64,000 bases of DNA from Apoderus coryli (GCA_911728435.2 OU452201.1:3410001-3474000), one strand, 5' to 3'. Numbered from the stretch's first letter, positions 1-12,836 are shown. The notes: a model not told the origin generated them from the sequence alone. Numbers and translations are program-made.

Positions 1-1039
1 ACTATAAAATTTGTTTTTTTGTACCTTTTCAAAAATATATAACACTAGGCACTTTTTCTCAGAAAAACGAAAATAAATGTTAATTTTCTAAAATTAAATG
101 CATAATTTAATATCAGGCCATGAATGACAATAAGAACATTATAAAAAAAACAAATCTTTAAAGGATGTTGAAATTGACGACCATTTTCTCTAAAGCAAGA
201 TTGGCACATTTTTGTAATTCTTTTAATTGCGTTAAAAGAACCATTGGCGTCATGTGCAGATTTCGAAAGGCTAAATGAATTGGTTCTCGAAGTTCTGATA
301 TGCCGTCATATTGTGTTTGATATACTTCATTTTATATATTGCACCATAAAAAAATCTACAATAAAGAGATCTGGAGATGGTACCTATACATCTTTGAGGA
401 AAGTTATAATCAAGAAATCTACGTGCGGCAAAACCTCCTTAAAAAATCCGATAAACTATATACATGTCTGCCCAAAGTAAAACATGACTCCAAAGCGTCC
501 TTGTTGTGCCCTTTCAAACATTAAATGCTGATTTTCACTATGCCGGTTCCTGGTATTGCGACGATTAAATATTACTTAAAATACCAAAATAACGAAAATA
601 TGTGATAATCTTATTTCTTTATTAATAAAAATAATGTGTTTTCCTTACTATTTCGTAATTTATCATCGGACATCTACAGATTTTTTCTTCAAAAATTAAC
701 ATTAAACAAAACTATAAAAGTCAACTCAACATCTTAAATTAATTTATTAAGGTATCAAAAATATATTACCTTAATTACATAACTGTAAAATAAAAAACTT
801 TTTCTTTAAAATTGGATAAAATAAATTATTAAAAAAACTAACATTTAATTTTAAAAAAGTTGACCGGACACAAATATTTTATGCAAATTTATTTAAATTT
901 CCCATACGTCGCGCCAATATTTTTACGTAGGTATACTTAAAAATTTAGCACTAAATCACATACTTGATAAATTTTAAGATTAACCTTAAGAGTTTTATTC
1001 ATGGTTTTGCCTATATTTATTTAAACAACAAAAATCCCT
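1..1039. other. AT-rich DNA, nothing recognised
   Basis: Only short, AT-rich chance frames (for example at 244-524). No protein motif, no structured repeat. Confidence 0.6.
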
Positions 1040-1420
1040 AATGACTACAAGATCTTTGTGACGACATCTAGTGTAAGCCCGGTGAATCAAAGTTCACAAA
1101 CGATAGCCGGACAAGAAGTCCCGAATTCCCTAGCGGGAGGCTTTATTTACGAATTGCTTGTTACCTAATGTAACAAGACTCCAAGTTCTGTTGAAAATTT
1201 GCTTTATACCACCCTGCTTAGACTTTTCGTTGATACTGCTTATACTAGCACGAGATACCGAATGACAACAAGATGTTTGTGGCGACATCTAGTTCCGATC
1301 ACCACTGATCAGTTGTGGATCACCGAAACGGCGCGTCTGGTGAAAGCTTGGTAGTGTGAATAAAATTTTCAACATAACTTGGGAGTTTTGTTACATTATG
1401 TAACAAGTAATTCGTAAAAA
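1040..1420 (+). repeat. decayed hammerhead-bearing repeat with inverted arms
   Basis: Two imperfect direct copies start ATGACTACAAGATCTTTG (1040) and ATGACAACAAGATGTTTG (1262). Imperfect inverted arms lie at about 1147-1200 and 1363-1417, sharing TTACGAATT, CTTGTTAC, TAATGTAACAA and TTGAAAATTT. Between them at 1301-1341 lies a hammerhead-like segment. The word GGCGACATCTAGT also occurs, reverse-complemented, in the 49795-50920 monomer, linking the two families. Confidence 0.7.
1301..1341 (+). ncRNA. degenerate hammerhead ribozyme (probably inactive)
   Basis: ACCA/TGGT stem I, GAAAC, stem III ACG/CGT and the GTC site match the intact copies near 50 kb. The core reads CTGATCA instead of CTGATGA, replacing the catalytic G8 by C. 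Stem II has one mismatch (GTTG against CACC). It should not cleave. Confidence 0.7.
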
Positions 1421-3480
1421 TAACTAACGCAAGTCATCATATAGCAAAAAAATTGTAATTATAACTTGGCTGGAACATGCAAATATTTGAAAGTATGCCA
1501 TAAACTGATCTAGAAGCTTACATTGTTACCAAAAATGTATTATATAAAATACGAAAGTAAAAAAACTCTACTGTCGTTATAATGGCAGGTGGATCTCTAA
1601 GTTTTTATAGCTTTATGAATTATAGTTTGTATTAGATCGTCTCTCGTATACATCTGAAATAGTGTCTAATGTAATTACAATTCCGAAAATAGCAATACCT
1701 TTGACACGCACTATATGAGTGGAAACATGTTGTCCTTTAATTATCTACCATTTGTTTCCATAATTAATTTATATCTACGGTCTCTAGTAATTCTCTTGTT
1801 TAATTTAGACAAATTTACCGCAAAGACAAGTTATTACTAATTATTCAGAAAATCTACATTTATATTAGGAATAAGTCAAAAAATCGAAAGGAATTTTCAT
1901 ATTATTTAAATGAATCATAATAATTCTACTTGTTTATTAGTAGAGCGTTCAAGGTGCTATAATAAATCTTATTTCAGTTTTGGATATTTCAGAGTCAAGA
2001 TCAGTTTACAATATTCAACAAAAAATGTAAATTACAATTACCGTGAAATACAAGGATAACTATAACATTATTTATAAATATTGGAGAAAGATTATGTAAA
2101 ACAGGTTATTATAAAAGACAAATAAGAGACAATTTTCGAGATTACTAGATTACCTAAAACTAACTAAAACTGTGCATCTCAAACTGTGGTACCTGTTTAA
2201 TAAAACTATTAATGCTCAATGAAAATCAAGATACTTTCACTCATGTGTTATATTATTTTTATATTATATTATTTTCAATAGTTTTTCGCAAATTTCGTAA
2301 AAATTAATTGTTTCGGAAATGCTACGGAAGCAGAATTCAATGATACAAAAACTGGAAGAATTACTAATAATCCAGACTTTAAAACAATACAGGGTGGGAA
2401 TAAGAAATGTACAGTTCCAAAATGGGTGGTGTCCCACGTGTATTTTTAAGAGAAACGTGGAAACGTAAGTAATGAACGACTATTTTAAACAGTAAATACA
2501 TTTTGACAATCTAGTGGAAAATGGTATAAGAACAGCTCCATTGGACGAAACGAGATTTCTATGTGGACCAAAAGTCAAGCAATCCAAGTTGGACTCAAAA
2601 GAATGAAAACATATCCAACCATTATTTAATGGCCAATGCTGTCTTTAAACTGGCAAAAAATGCAACAAAATTTCATCACTAAACATGATAGGAAAAATGC
2701 GTAAATGTCAGCTAAAACTGCAGGGAATGTCGACGTCTACACAAAGCCATCAAATCAAATCTTGAAATGAAGTTTTGTTGGTTTTTGTTTAATTTGTTCA
2801 ATATGTAATTGTATGTGTTTTGTTTCGTGAAATAATAATTCCGAAAATACCATTCGAGCTTTTAAATTATAAATAATTTTTCACGCAGACTTGCACGAGT
2901 TATATTTTATCCTGAATCCATATGGTCACACCTCGTATAACGATAAAACAAATGTCACTGCCATACTGATGTCCGTCAGATAGAAATGTGTATTGTTGGA
3001 AGTCAGCGTTTTTCAGGTGAACAAAAAAACAAGAATCTTTTATCATTTTTTATTTTTATTCTTTATTTTTTGACAAATAATATTAAATTAAAAAATACAA
3101 ACTAAAAAAATTCGACGCAGTGAAAAAAAATCAGCTTTATATGTGCTTTAAAGCTTAGGTCACCACTAAATTGCGTACTTAAACATTACTTTATCGAGGC
3201 TGGTAAAAACCAGTCTTATAAGTAACAAAACATTAAGTGTTTTATTATCATTTTATCATTCTATACAGATTTAACTGAAGATTAACTTAATATTTAAATT
3301 ACTTCCTACTACCTAATATTTTCGTTGTTTATAATAATAATGTTTATTTAGACAACATGTACAAATCATAAAATACAATGTGATACATAAATACATAAAC
3401 TACTTAAGTGAGGGAAGAGAACACGACCCCTGGAACCTCTATCTCCACTTTTTTAACCCAGTGTGCGTGGAGTACCACAA
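1421..3480. other. AT-rich DNA with one possible transposon end
   Basis: TACAGGGTGGGAATAAGAA at about 2390 resembles the CAGGGTG ends of the nearby Tc1/mariner-type elements, but I found no matching right end and no transposase trace. Confidence 0.45.
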
Positions 3481-3575
3481 TCTAAAAAAATCGGATGTGT
3501 CGCCCCAAAACTTTCCCGACAAGATATATAATATAATCAAAAATATATGACCTGCGTAAGGAAACAGAATTTTAA
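3481..3575. repeat. interspersed repeat also found at 9165-9260
   Basis: TGTGTCGCCCCAAAACTT, then ATATATGACCTGCGTA, recur at about 9184 and 9230. The LINE at 9272 inserted directly downstream of the second copy. Family unknown. Confidence 0.65.
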
Positions 3576-3665
3576 TGATTATTATAATTCTATTATTTTC
3601 ATTATTTCCAATAAACTAACCTAACAAACTCACTACTTTATTCAAAAATAAGAAATAAAAAAAAA

Positions 3666-3830
3666 GTTGCCAGAGCTGGAATTCGAACCCCCACGCTCTA
3701 TGGTCTTAATCGTCTCGAGTGACTTCAAAATGGTTATGTCCTTATCTCAAATTTTTTTTAGATCGTTCACAATTTCCCTGAGCGCCCGCCCGAGGAATTT
3801 ACCAAAGCAAGACCTATTGGACGCCAGTCA
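3666..3830 (-). repeat. tRNA-related SINE or tRNA pseudogene
   Basis: On the minus strand GGGGGTTCGAATTCCAGC contains a good RNA polymerase III B box. Upstream CACTCGAGACGATTAAGACC resembles the D-arm of a Leu- or Ser-type tRNA. The segment ends in a run of T (3657-3665 on the plus strand are A). The acceptor stem does not pair. A similar flanking stretch (ATCTCAA, T8, AG...TTCCCT) reappears at about 49345-49412 in HERC2 intron 25. Confidence 0.45.
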
Positions 3831-5059
3831 GTAACGGGCCGCTTAGATAAGGCCATAAAGATGGCAAATATATTCTGAATTCAGATGCGTTGTTCTAAAA
3901 TCATAACTGTATGAATATATAAAAAATGCTTAGTTGAAAATTAAAAAAACAAACAAAATATGTATTTTTGAAATAGTAAATATATAATGAATATTTATTT
4001 TACCGTATACAAATATTATGTTACATTAAAAATACAAATCGCCTGTACAAACGTTTATTTTACGTGTAATTCTAATCGCTAAAGAATTTTGCACTAGTTT
4101 GCTCACGAACGTATATATATTTTGTTACATCGGCAAGGTGAATAGAGTTTTAAATCACAATAACATAAAGCGGCGGTTTTCAAAGATTACCTAGTGTTTT
4201 CTTTTCAAGAAAAGCACACACATCTTTTTGCTTTTCTACTGGCATTACTTTCATGAAAGAATGGACGCTTTGGAACCTAGGTATATTGAAAAAATGTTTC
4301 GCTTCAAAGGAGCCTCACCAAAAGTAACCCACGACCTGACCTGAATATTTAACTGCATATATAAAAATAGATGGCATATTTTACACTTTCTACAAAAATA
4401 TGTCCTGAAATTTTGAGATATATATTTTATGTTTATAAAGTTATAGACGGACGCACTATTCAGATATTTCCAATTTTGAGCAAAATCTAAGATAATTTGA
4501 ACAAAAACAGTCAACTTAAGAGGCTCCAAAACGCACACGCATACAAATTCATTGTTCATTTCAACATTTTTCTGAGATTTCAGGTAATTTAATTTAAGCA
4601 TTCCACAAATTCAAGTCTCAATCATATATAACAATATTTAAGACAAATCATGTTTCGGAAAATTATTGAACAAATTTAATAACTAACAACACAAATTCTT
4701 TTACACCAAATATTCACGGAATTTTCAGTAGGATAACGTGTTTTTGACTTATAATGAATACAGACCCACATAAACATACCATCACACACACACTTTTAAA
4801 AACATGGTAGATATTATTAATGTATTTCTTTCAAAATCCACACATTGAATTTTTGACCTGATCTCAATCCCTTCTATACTATACTATATTTTATTTACAT
4901 GCGAAATATAAAAACGAATTCTAGTTACTCCTTGTATGTAGCTGATCAACAAATTAGGAATATTATACATTTAATACATTCAACTCATCAAAATTTTTAA
5001 GGTAAATATAATATTTTAATATTGTTGTATATTCATTTGAATATACAAAAATTCATATT
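3831..5059. other. AT-rich DNA, nothing recognised
   Basis: A 116-codon minus-strand frame (4251-4601) has no family resemblance and low-complexity composition. Confidence 0.55.
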
Positions 5060-5470
5060 TTTCCAAATTCTTGAATTAATGGCATGGTATGGCCTCGAGA
5101 ATTATAAACATAGTCGAAACATAATAATTATCTACCTTTTCACACAATACATAGTCTGGGACACCCTGTATATGTAAATGTTCGTCATAACTAAACTGAA
5201 CATATTTTCATACGTTGTTACGTATAGACCAAACTTATTTGTAAGGTAATTAAGGGACATGAAAAATCCAATTTACACTCATACTATGTATTGTCAAGAC
5301 ATGTAGATAATTACTATGTTTATAATTCTCGAGGCCATACCATACCAATTTGAAGAATTTGGATTTTTCATGTCCCTTAATTATCTTACAAATAAGTTTG
5401 GTCTATCCGTACGTATGAAAATATGTTTAGTTTAGTTATGACGAACATTTACATATACAGGGTATCACAG
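5060..5470. repeat. X-Y-X'-Y' inverted repeat block
   Basis: Segment X (about 5060-5152, with GGCATGGTATGGCCTCGAGA) and segment Y (about 5153-5272, with CACCCTGTATATGTAAATG) are followed by their reverse complements X' (about 5282-5360) and Y' (about 5361-5470). Both end motifs read CAGGGT/ACCCTG, like the Tc1/mariner-type ends elsewhere. Two head-to-head copies of a short non-autonomous element would give this arrangement. Confidence 0.65.
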
Positions 5471-7242
5471 AAGTCGACGATCGAACCCTAAGGGGGGAAG
5501 GGGAAGGTTATTTGGAATCACAATAACGATAAAAAGTTATTTAAGTTTTTGTATTTTTCCTATTTTTTCAACATTGCTTTTACTAGTAAACCTCTAAGAA
5601 ATAAATGGCGATACTCCCCTGTTATCTTATAGCAAAGAACAAACTGGTCTTAATAAACTTATTTATAAATGATATCAAGCAGTGTTTCATTCACAGTGAA
5701 TTCAGGCTCTTCGCCGACGACCTGAAGTGTTACCGGCGTATCGGAGGTCCCACAGATTGTTATCTTCTGCAGGAGGATGTTGTGAGATTTGTGCATTGGT
5801 GTGAGTTCCATGGTATGACTTTAAATGTTTCTAAGTGCTTTTGCGTAAATTTCAACCGAACTAGGAGACCTCTTTTTTATGAATATTTTGTCGACCATTC
5901 AGTCCTAAAATACAAATCTTCGGTCAAGGATCTGGGAGTTTACCTGGACACTTCCTTGAGCTTTGTGGATCACATCAGGCACTCGACTTCCAGGTCTCTG
6001 AAAGTGTTGGGCTTCATAAAGCGTCGCTCGGTGGATTTCAGTAATGTGAATACTATTAGAATTTTGTTCACGACGCTTGTCAGACCACATTTGGAGTATG
6101 CCTCGGCGGTTTGGACCCCGTCATACGGTTGCCATTCTGCCCGAGTTGAGAGCGTTCAGCGGCGTTTCCTTAGGTATGTTCACTTTAAGCTTGGTCGTCC
6201 GCGTCCTATCGATTTTGTGTTCGATTACGGAACTATGATGAGCGAGCTGGGGCTTACGACATTGAGTGATCGCAGGGTCGTCAGAGATCTATTAATACTT
6301 TATAAGCTTTTGAACAATATGGTATCGTCTTCTTATTTGTTGTTCAATATTAATTTTCATGTACCGTCTAGGAACAATAGATACTCTCACCTTTTCCATG
6401 AGGAATTTCACCGTACAAATTACGGAGGAAATAATTTTGTCCCTAGAGTGGCCAGGATGGCGAATTCTTGCTTAAGCGTTGATTTCTTTGCGCCTATAGG
6501 TGAATTTATTCGCCGTTTGAAATGTGAGCGTCGTGACGGCAGTTTTGCGTAAGTCGATCGATGCCTGCTGCGTTGACGATCATGGTTTTTCCTTTTATTC
6601 CTGGCGTGGGTCTTGCGAATAGCTTTAGTATAACTTGAATTATGTTTTAATTGTCTACTTATTGTGTAATTTAGAGTTTCTTAGGTTTTGTAAAATTGTT
6701 GAATTTGTGAAGTATTGCATGGAATTATATTTGTTATATTATATTGTATGCTGTATAAATGGACTTTGTCCGTGAATAAATAAATAATAACAATTAGTGT
6801 TTTAGAAAAATGACACCATGAAATTTACCTTGCAAAACTTGTAAAATTAATAATGATTCTAATTAATAATAAAAAATGAGATTAGATGTGTTCTAACCAT
6901 TTTTTTTTAACATTTTCAATTTAAAAAAAAATTAAACATGTTATGAAAATTACATTTTTATGGATTAATATTATGGTACGTTAAATGTTCAAAATATCTG
7001 CCGCCTACCCTTACACATAATCTATTAATTATTCAATTAATAAATTGACTAACAATTTTGAAGCCATAAATTAAGACCACTTTTTTGTTTGCTACAAAGT
7101 ACAGTTATTTTTATAGCTTTACAATAAATAATACATAAACTAAAAAAATTGGATAACTACATAATATATGGTTATGTTGATTCCAAATGAACTCCCCCTT
7201 CCCCTTTAGAGTTTGATCGTCGACTTCTGGAACATTGTCATG
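5458..7242 (-). mobile_element. Tc1/mariner-superfamily remnant split by a LINE
   Basis: Inverted ends of about 60 bp: CAGGGTATCACAGAAGTCGA starts at 5458 and the complement of GTCGACGATCAAACTC ends near 7242. Near the right end (about 6973-7045, minus strand) lies a decayed tail GGRYFEHL, the usual C-terminus of this transposase group. A LINE fills most of the interior. Confidence 0.6.
5605..6790 (+). mobile_element. 5'-truncated non-LTR retrotransposon (Jockey/CR1-like), copy A
   Basis: An open frame encodes the second half of a reverse transcriptase. It has LFINDIKQCF, the catalytic FADD box in FRLFADDLKCYR, then LNVSKC and LGVYLDTSLSFVDHI, and the thumb/C-terminal block RPHLEYASAVWTP. 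It stops at 6552. The 3' UTR ends GTCCGTGAATAAATAAATAA near 6787. The true 5' end is missing: the first 14 or so codons of the ORF (from 5605) are flanking DNA. It is nested in the 5458-7242 element. A near-identical copy lies at 25620-26437. The clade is a judgement from motif style, not a phylogeny. Confidence 0.82.
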
Positions 7243-7510
7243 TAAGTATAGCGTGAAATCAAGATTCTATAGATATTTATAGTTACTTCGATGTCCACAA
7301 CCTATTAAATTTCGCAACAAACTATTTTAATCTAGAGTTGAATTAATGCAAATCAGATTATAATGCCGCCTGTAGAAAGCATATAATACTAAGATATGCA
7401 GACAACTTTGAACAACTCTTTCTTCTGACCCATTCCACCACAGACTGTGGAACTCTGTGACGTAATAGGTTGTTCTTTTACGAGTGGTATGCATATAAAA
7501 AAGTGTATAT

Positions 7511-8215
7511 ATAGGGTGAGTCACGTTTTTGTAGCAGGACTAATTTTTTGAGATGAAAATCCGTGGAAGCTTTGTTTCTGAGATACAGGATGTCAAAGTT
7601 TCAGGATTTTTTCGGTTTTATAAGTTTTTTCGAACAACAACAACAATTAGGAATAATGGATTACAATTGAGAATTTGACCCACCTACAGGGTGGTACATT
7701 TTTATTATTACATATTGGGGTTTGTACTGAATTTGAGTTTGGGGCATGCTTAAGGACAATTTGTTCCTGCTGATTTTCCTCCACGTATAGCATTCAATTG
7801 TTGAAATTCCTTAACTATTGATGATGATTTTGTTTACTGATGAAGCGAGTTTTTCAAGAAATGTAACAAGAAATTTTCATAATAACCATTTGTGGTGTGA
7901 TGAAAATCCAAATGCGATATTTGAAGATTATTTTCAACATCAGTTCTCGTTGAACGGTTGGATTGGAATTGTGAGTGACTGCTTAATTGGAGCTGTATTT
8001 TTACCGGAGAGGTATATCGCAACATTCTGGAACACACGCTTCCTGGAATTCTGGGAAACGTACTATTGGCAATGTGGTTTATGCACGATGGTAGTGGTTT
8101 TTAACAGAAACATACGGAAATCGCTGGATTCGCCGAGGTGGACCACACTTATTATCTGCATGAGCATTGTTGAAGTTGTTATAGTATACTGCTACAAAAA
8201 CCGGACTCACCCTGC
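7511..8215 (+). mobile_element. Tc1/mariner-superfamily element with inverted ends and transposase remnant
   Basis: Ends AGGGTGAGTCACG...GTAGCAG (7513-7537) and CTGCTAC...CGGACTCACCCT (8190-8214) are inverted copies flanked by TA. The internal frame (about 7818-8267) reads ILFTDEASFSRN, then WCDENPNAIFEDYFQHQFS and NGWIGIVSDCLIGAVFLPER. This is the central DDE block seen in many insect Tc1/mariner-type transposases. The first and third catalytic residues are missing and the frame decays. The copy is short (about 700 bp) and non-autonomous. Confidence 0.72.
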
Positions 8216-9271
8216 ATATATATTATATAGAATAATATATTATGTACCTACCTATATGGAAGAATAAAAAAAAATCCGATTTATAACCACATATAAACAG
8301 GCTCAAAAACATGCAAATAAATTTTGTTCTTTAAGGCACACTACAAAAATTTGCGTCAAATAAATTAATTTTTGTAAATAACCACTTGACTTAGGTATTT
8401 GAAGAACAAGGTCGAATTATAAATCCACAGAGACGATTATCATATAGGTTTTTTCGTTCGCTTACAAATCTCCACCGTAGAAGGAAATAAAATAATTTGG
8501 CTATATTTTATATTATATTAATAATATTATTATAATATACAGGATTGATATTGAGTCAATCAATTATAATTTGAATATTAGTTACGATACTAACTTGCTT
8601 GTTTTAATTTATAATTTTATAATCCACAAAAACATATTTTTTCCAATAACTAATATCTACTATAGTGCAAAGGACTAGTTCTTATTTACAATACTCAGTT
8701 GACATTTACCTAGTGAAGGAGTTGTAATATTGTATTACAGTGAATCGCATGGGAACACAAACGAATAAGATTATTTAAATTAAATCTTCACAAACTACTA
8801 AGACAGCATCATTAATATTAGGGATTAATTTTTGTTTAACCTTATAAATAGAATTGCAAAAAATGTTATAGCAAAACAAATCATTTAAATATCATGAACA
8901 CAAAAATAATCAATAAAACCATGTGTCAATCAGAATTTAAGATGTTGCAACGTTATATGTTGTTTATAAAGATAAATATAAAATTTGACCCAATTTCTCG
9001 TAATAATTAATTATAGATACATGTATATTATAGAGATAAATGTTTATCAACAACTAATAAATATATTAATTGTTTATTCATAATTACTTCATTCATAATT
9101 ATACACCTTGTCTAATTTATATAAATATTGTTTAACTTGGGCGGCAAATTATACGTCTAGCGTTCGTATTATCAAAAAATCGTTTGTGTCGCCCCAAAAC
9201 TTACGCGACATGATATAATATAAATAAAAATGTATGACCTGCGTAGAATTTTAATAATAATTATTATACAG
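8216..9271. other. AT-rich DNA ending in the 9165-9260 repeat
   Basis: TA-rich tracts (8500-8540) and the second copy of the interspersed repeat. No coding signal. Confidence 0.55.
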
Positions 9272-10490
9272 AGTTATTTGCAGGACAGATCGCAGTTTGT
9301 GCGTGTGAATGAGTTCCAGTCAAAACCTATTCATGTTTCATCAGGTGTGCCCCAAGGTTCACATTTGGGACCACTCTTGTTTAATTTGTTTATTAATGAT
9401 ATTGAACGATGTTTTCTTTATAGTAATTTTAAATTGTTTGCAGATGATCTTAAATTTTATCGTAAGATTGGCTGTGCGAAGGACTGTTATTTGCTGCAGG
9501 ATGATCTAATTAGACTTATGCATTGGTGTGACCGAAATGAAATGGTGCTTAATGCTTCAAAGTGTTTCTATGTGGGTTTTCATCGTGCGAGGGAACCTTT
9601 CTTGTATGAGTACGTTATCTCCGACACTCGCTTGACTTGTAGGACTTTTGTGGTTGATCTTGGTGTTAGGATAGATCATTCCTTGACCTTTGTGGATCAC
9701 ATAAATTGCATGACAACTAAGGCATTGAAAATGTTAGGATTTATTAAACGTATTACTTCTGATTTCACAGATATAAGATCGATTAGACTGCTATACAATG
9801 CGTTGGTCAGACCACATTTGGAATATGCATCGGCGGTTTGGAATCCGTCTTACGCAAGCCATGTGGACAGTATTGAGAGGGTTCAGCATAAATTTTTAAG
9901 ATTTATGCATTTTAAGCTTGGACGTCCTCCACCGCCAGATTATACTTACGACTACTTTTCACTGTGCGATGATTTGAGATTGACCATTTTGGCTGAGCGG
10001 AGAAGCGTGAAGGATCTGATTGTTTTGTACAGGGTGTTGAATGGTTTAGTCTCCTCTTCGCACTTATTGTGCGAGATTACCTTTCGCGTTCCAGTGCGTC
10101 GGGTCAGAGGTACTCGGCTGTTTCATGAGCCGTTCTGTCGCAGAAATTGTACGTCTCATGGATTTATTCCACGAGTTTTGAGATCGGCTAATCGTCACCT
10201 GGCTGTCGATCCGGATCTCGATTTTTTTTCACCTTACGGTGAGTTTGTTAAGGGTTTGCGACAACGTCATCACATTCGCTAAGACATTTTGTTTTATTGT
10301 TATTAATGTGCTATTGTTTGATATTTCATTTTTATGTTCAGCTCTTCAAGATGTTTAAATTTTTGTAGCTGTATGCTTATTATTGAATTATTGTTTTTAT
10401 GGTTCTGTAATCTTGATGTAATTAAATTTATATTTGTGTTTTGTATAATGGACTTAAGTCCGTAGATGAATAAATAAATAAATAAATAAA
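9272..10490 (+). mobile_element. 5'-truncated non-LTR retrotransposon (Jockey/CR1-like), second subfamily
   Basis: The open frame runs through SYLQDRSQFV, SSGVPQGSHLGPLLFNLFIN, the FADD box in FKLFADDLKFYR, LNASKC, LGVRIDHSLTFVDHI and RPHLEYASAVWNP to a stop at 10282. The 3' end is GTCCGTAGATG followed by (AATA)n to about 10491. The RT half is intact with no internal stop, suggesting a rather young insertion. The Met at 9230 and the next dozen codons belong to flanking repeat DNA, not to the element. Protein similarity to copy A is clear but the nucleotide sequence differs widely. Confidence 0.85.
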
Positions 10491-10559
10491 TTATTATTGG
10501 GTCAGATATCAAAAATGCCATATCGCTGTAAAGCAGATATAAAAAATTAAATAAGATTG

Positions 10560-11052
10560 TCCTGAAGACTTTAACCTGAGCCTGAAAGTGAGATTCGCGA
10601 GGTGTTACATCTGGTCGGTGTTACTATACGGTGTTGAGAGCTGGACACTAAAAGTAGCCACAATGAATAGAATAGAAGCCTTTGAGATGTGGGTATATCG
10701 TAGAATATTAAAAATCCCATGGACGGCCCGAGTGACCAACGAAAATGTCCTACGAGGAATAAACAAAGAACGTGAACTGCTGCTGACGATCAAAAAAAGA
10801 AAGACTGCATACCTAGGACATATAATGCGAAGCACGAAATACCAATTCCTACAACTGATTATCGAGGGAAAGATTGAAGGAAAGAGAGGAGCGGGAAGAA
10901 AGAAAATGTCATGGCTACGTAATATAAGACAATGGACGGGCTTGCGAACAGTGGAAAGCCTAATACATACAGCTAGAGACAGGATAGAGATGAATCGTGT
11001 GGTCGCAAACATTCACTAACGAATATGCATAAGAAGAAGAAGAAGAAGAAGC
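10560..11052 (+). mobile_element. RTE-like LINE 3' fragment with (GAA)n tail
   Basis: The frame 10588-11019 encodes the C-terminal region after the reverse transcriptase: YIWSVLLYGVESWTL, YRRILKIPWTARVTNENVLR, KKRKTAYLGHIMR, RGAGRKKMSWLRNIRQWTG and a final VVANIH. This is a very common arthropod LINE tail. It ends in (AAG)n at 11031-11051. It is 5'-truncated. Confidence 0.82.
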
Positions 11053-12375
11053 TAAGCCTGAAGTTTGTCGCGAAAAACTGGGAGACCCTGTCTATTTTCT
11101 GAATGCTGACCGCTACCTGTTTTTTCATTAATTGATATTTATTTACGGACTATTTCAGTAAATTGTGATTATTTGTAAAACATATTTCCACGACGATTCA
11201 TTAGGGTAAAATGTAAACGACTTTATGCAAGACATACAAATAATAGTCCTGTATTAATATTTAAATTTGACGCTGAGAACATTGGAGTACAACGAACCAT
11301 TGCAAATTAACATTGTGTCTTCTTTTTCAGATTAAAAAAAAAGATGCATAACTTGTTTCTGTTAAATTTTCTATCTATATTATTTCGATAATAGTTTGCA
11401 GTAAGTATTTGATTTTTATAACTTACTAGCCTATATTATACCACTAAATAGTTTCTTATTCGATGCATCTGGTGAAAATATGATAAAACTAGCAACCGGT
11501 TTCGATTCTAATAGTATTTCAAAATTAGAATACCTTTTATGGGATTGAGCTCAGTTCGATCCAAAATGTAAATAATATTCTATATAGAAAATTCAGACTT
11601 AGTGTTATCTTTCTACATAATCAATAATGAATTTTAAAATACAAGAACAAACTATAGAAGATTTACAATTTCAAACAAAATTATTAAATTGTTTGGACAC
11701 TCTGTATATATATTATATTAGTAAGCTATTAAGTAAACATGAATTTATTAAAGAACTTGTTAATAATAATTTGTTTAAAACGTGTTGAATGTAATCTACA
11801 CCTCCAATATTGTTGAATGAAAATAAATGTGTTCAATAAGTCGAGCAACGAATTCAATATCCTTATTACAGCTTATTTTATTTATTACTTTTTAGTTATT
11901 TTGCAGCTATTTTCGGTGAAGTTTTATTCATAAAATATATTTATTTCAGTATTTAGATTTAGAGTCTATCGATCAAAACTCAAAATTTTGACACACGGTA
12001 ACTCACTTAGAAGTCATTCTTGGATACATGCATGTTTATAATGATTTTTCAGTTGTAGAAGCTACGCCTGAAGTTTGTAGCGAAAATAAACCGGCTCACC
12101 CTTTATATATTTTGTGGATGCTGACCGCTACCTGATTTGCGTTAGAATACGTGATTATTTGTACGTGATTATTTATAAAAAGTAATCGAATTCATCAAAT
12201 TATAAATGGCATTTTCACGCAAGACATACGAATATTCCTGTATTAATTTTTAAGTTTACGCAGAGCCTACATTGAAGTACAACGAACCATGGCAAATTAA
12301 CTTCGAGCATCTTCTTTTTCGGAATAAAAAAAAAAGATGCATAACTTGTTTCTCTTAAATTTTCTATCTACAAAA
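11048..12375. repeat. pair of about 320-bp direct repeats
   Basis: The unit starting GAAGCTAAGCCTGAAGTTTG at about 11049 recurs, diverged, as GAAGCTACGCCTGAAGTTTG at about 12058. Both continue through GCTGACCGCTACCTG, AGTACAACGAACCAT and AAAAAGATGCATAACTTGTT. The spacing is about 1.0 kb. No coding sequence lies between. I cannot tell whether these are LTR-like ends or two separate insertions. Confidence 0.65.
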
Positions 12376-12836
12376 TACCTATAAATGCAAAACCGCAATA
12401 ACTTGCCAGGAATATTATTTCCATAAGAGTTTGCAGTATTTGACTGCGTTTTTTCATTTATTTATTATAGTAAGTTTTTATCTTTAATGTGAAATATTTG
12501 GACATTCATTGCGTGTTTTTATAAACATCGCGACTGTCGCCCACTTTAATTAAAAGAACATATTATGCTTCAGTGATTTTATTTTTGCGTCGATATACAG
12601 GGGGTTCTAAATAGAATTTTGCTACTATTGCGATCTCATGCTATTTAAGACAGCCTGTAGTTATATGTACTGACTGAAAAATTGCCTACATGTACTTATG
12701 TATGTATATATTGTTCATTAGATCTACTACTTTTTTTAGAACAATTTACTTTGAAAGAAGGGCTGAAGTCAATAATATGATTTTAGCTTATATTACATAT
12801 CACCTAGAATATGTTTATTAATCATTTCAATACATA

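Noticed and set aside
4251..4601. 116-codon minus-strand frame
   Set aside because: No motif, AT-driven composition, no splice or regulatory context.
9230..9271. ATG at 9230 as true start of the reverse-transcriptase ORF
   Set aside because: The first residues come from an interspersed repeat also present at 3481-3575; the LINE sequence begins near 9272.
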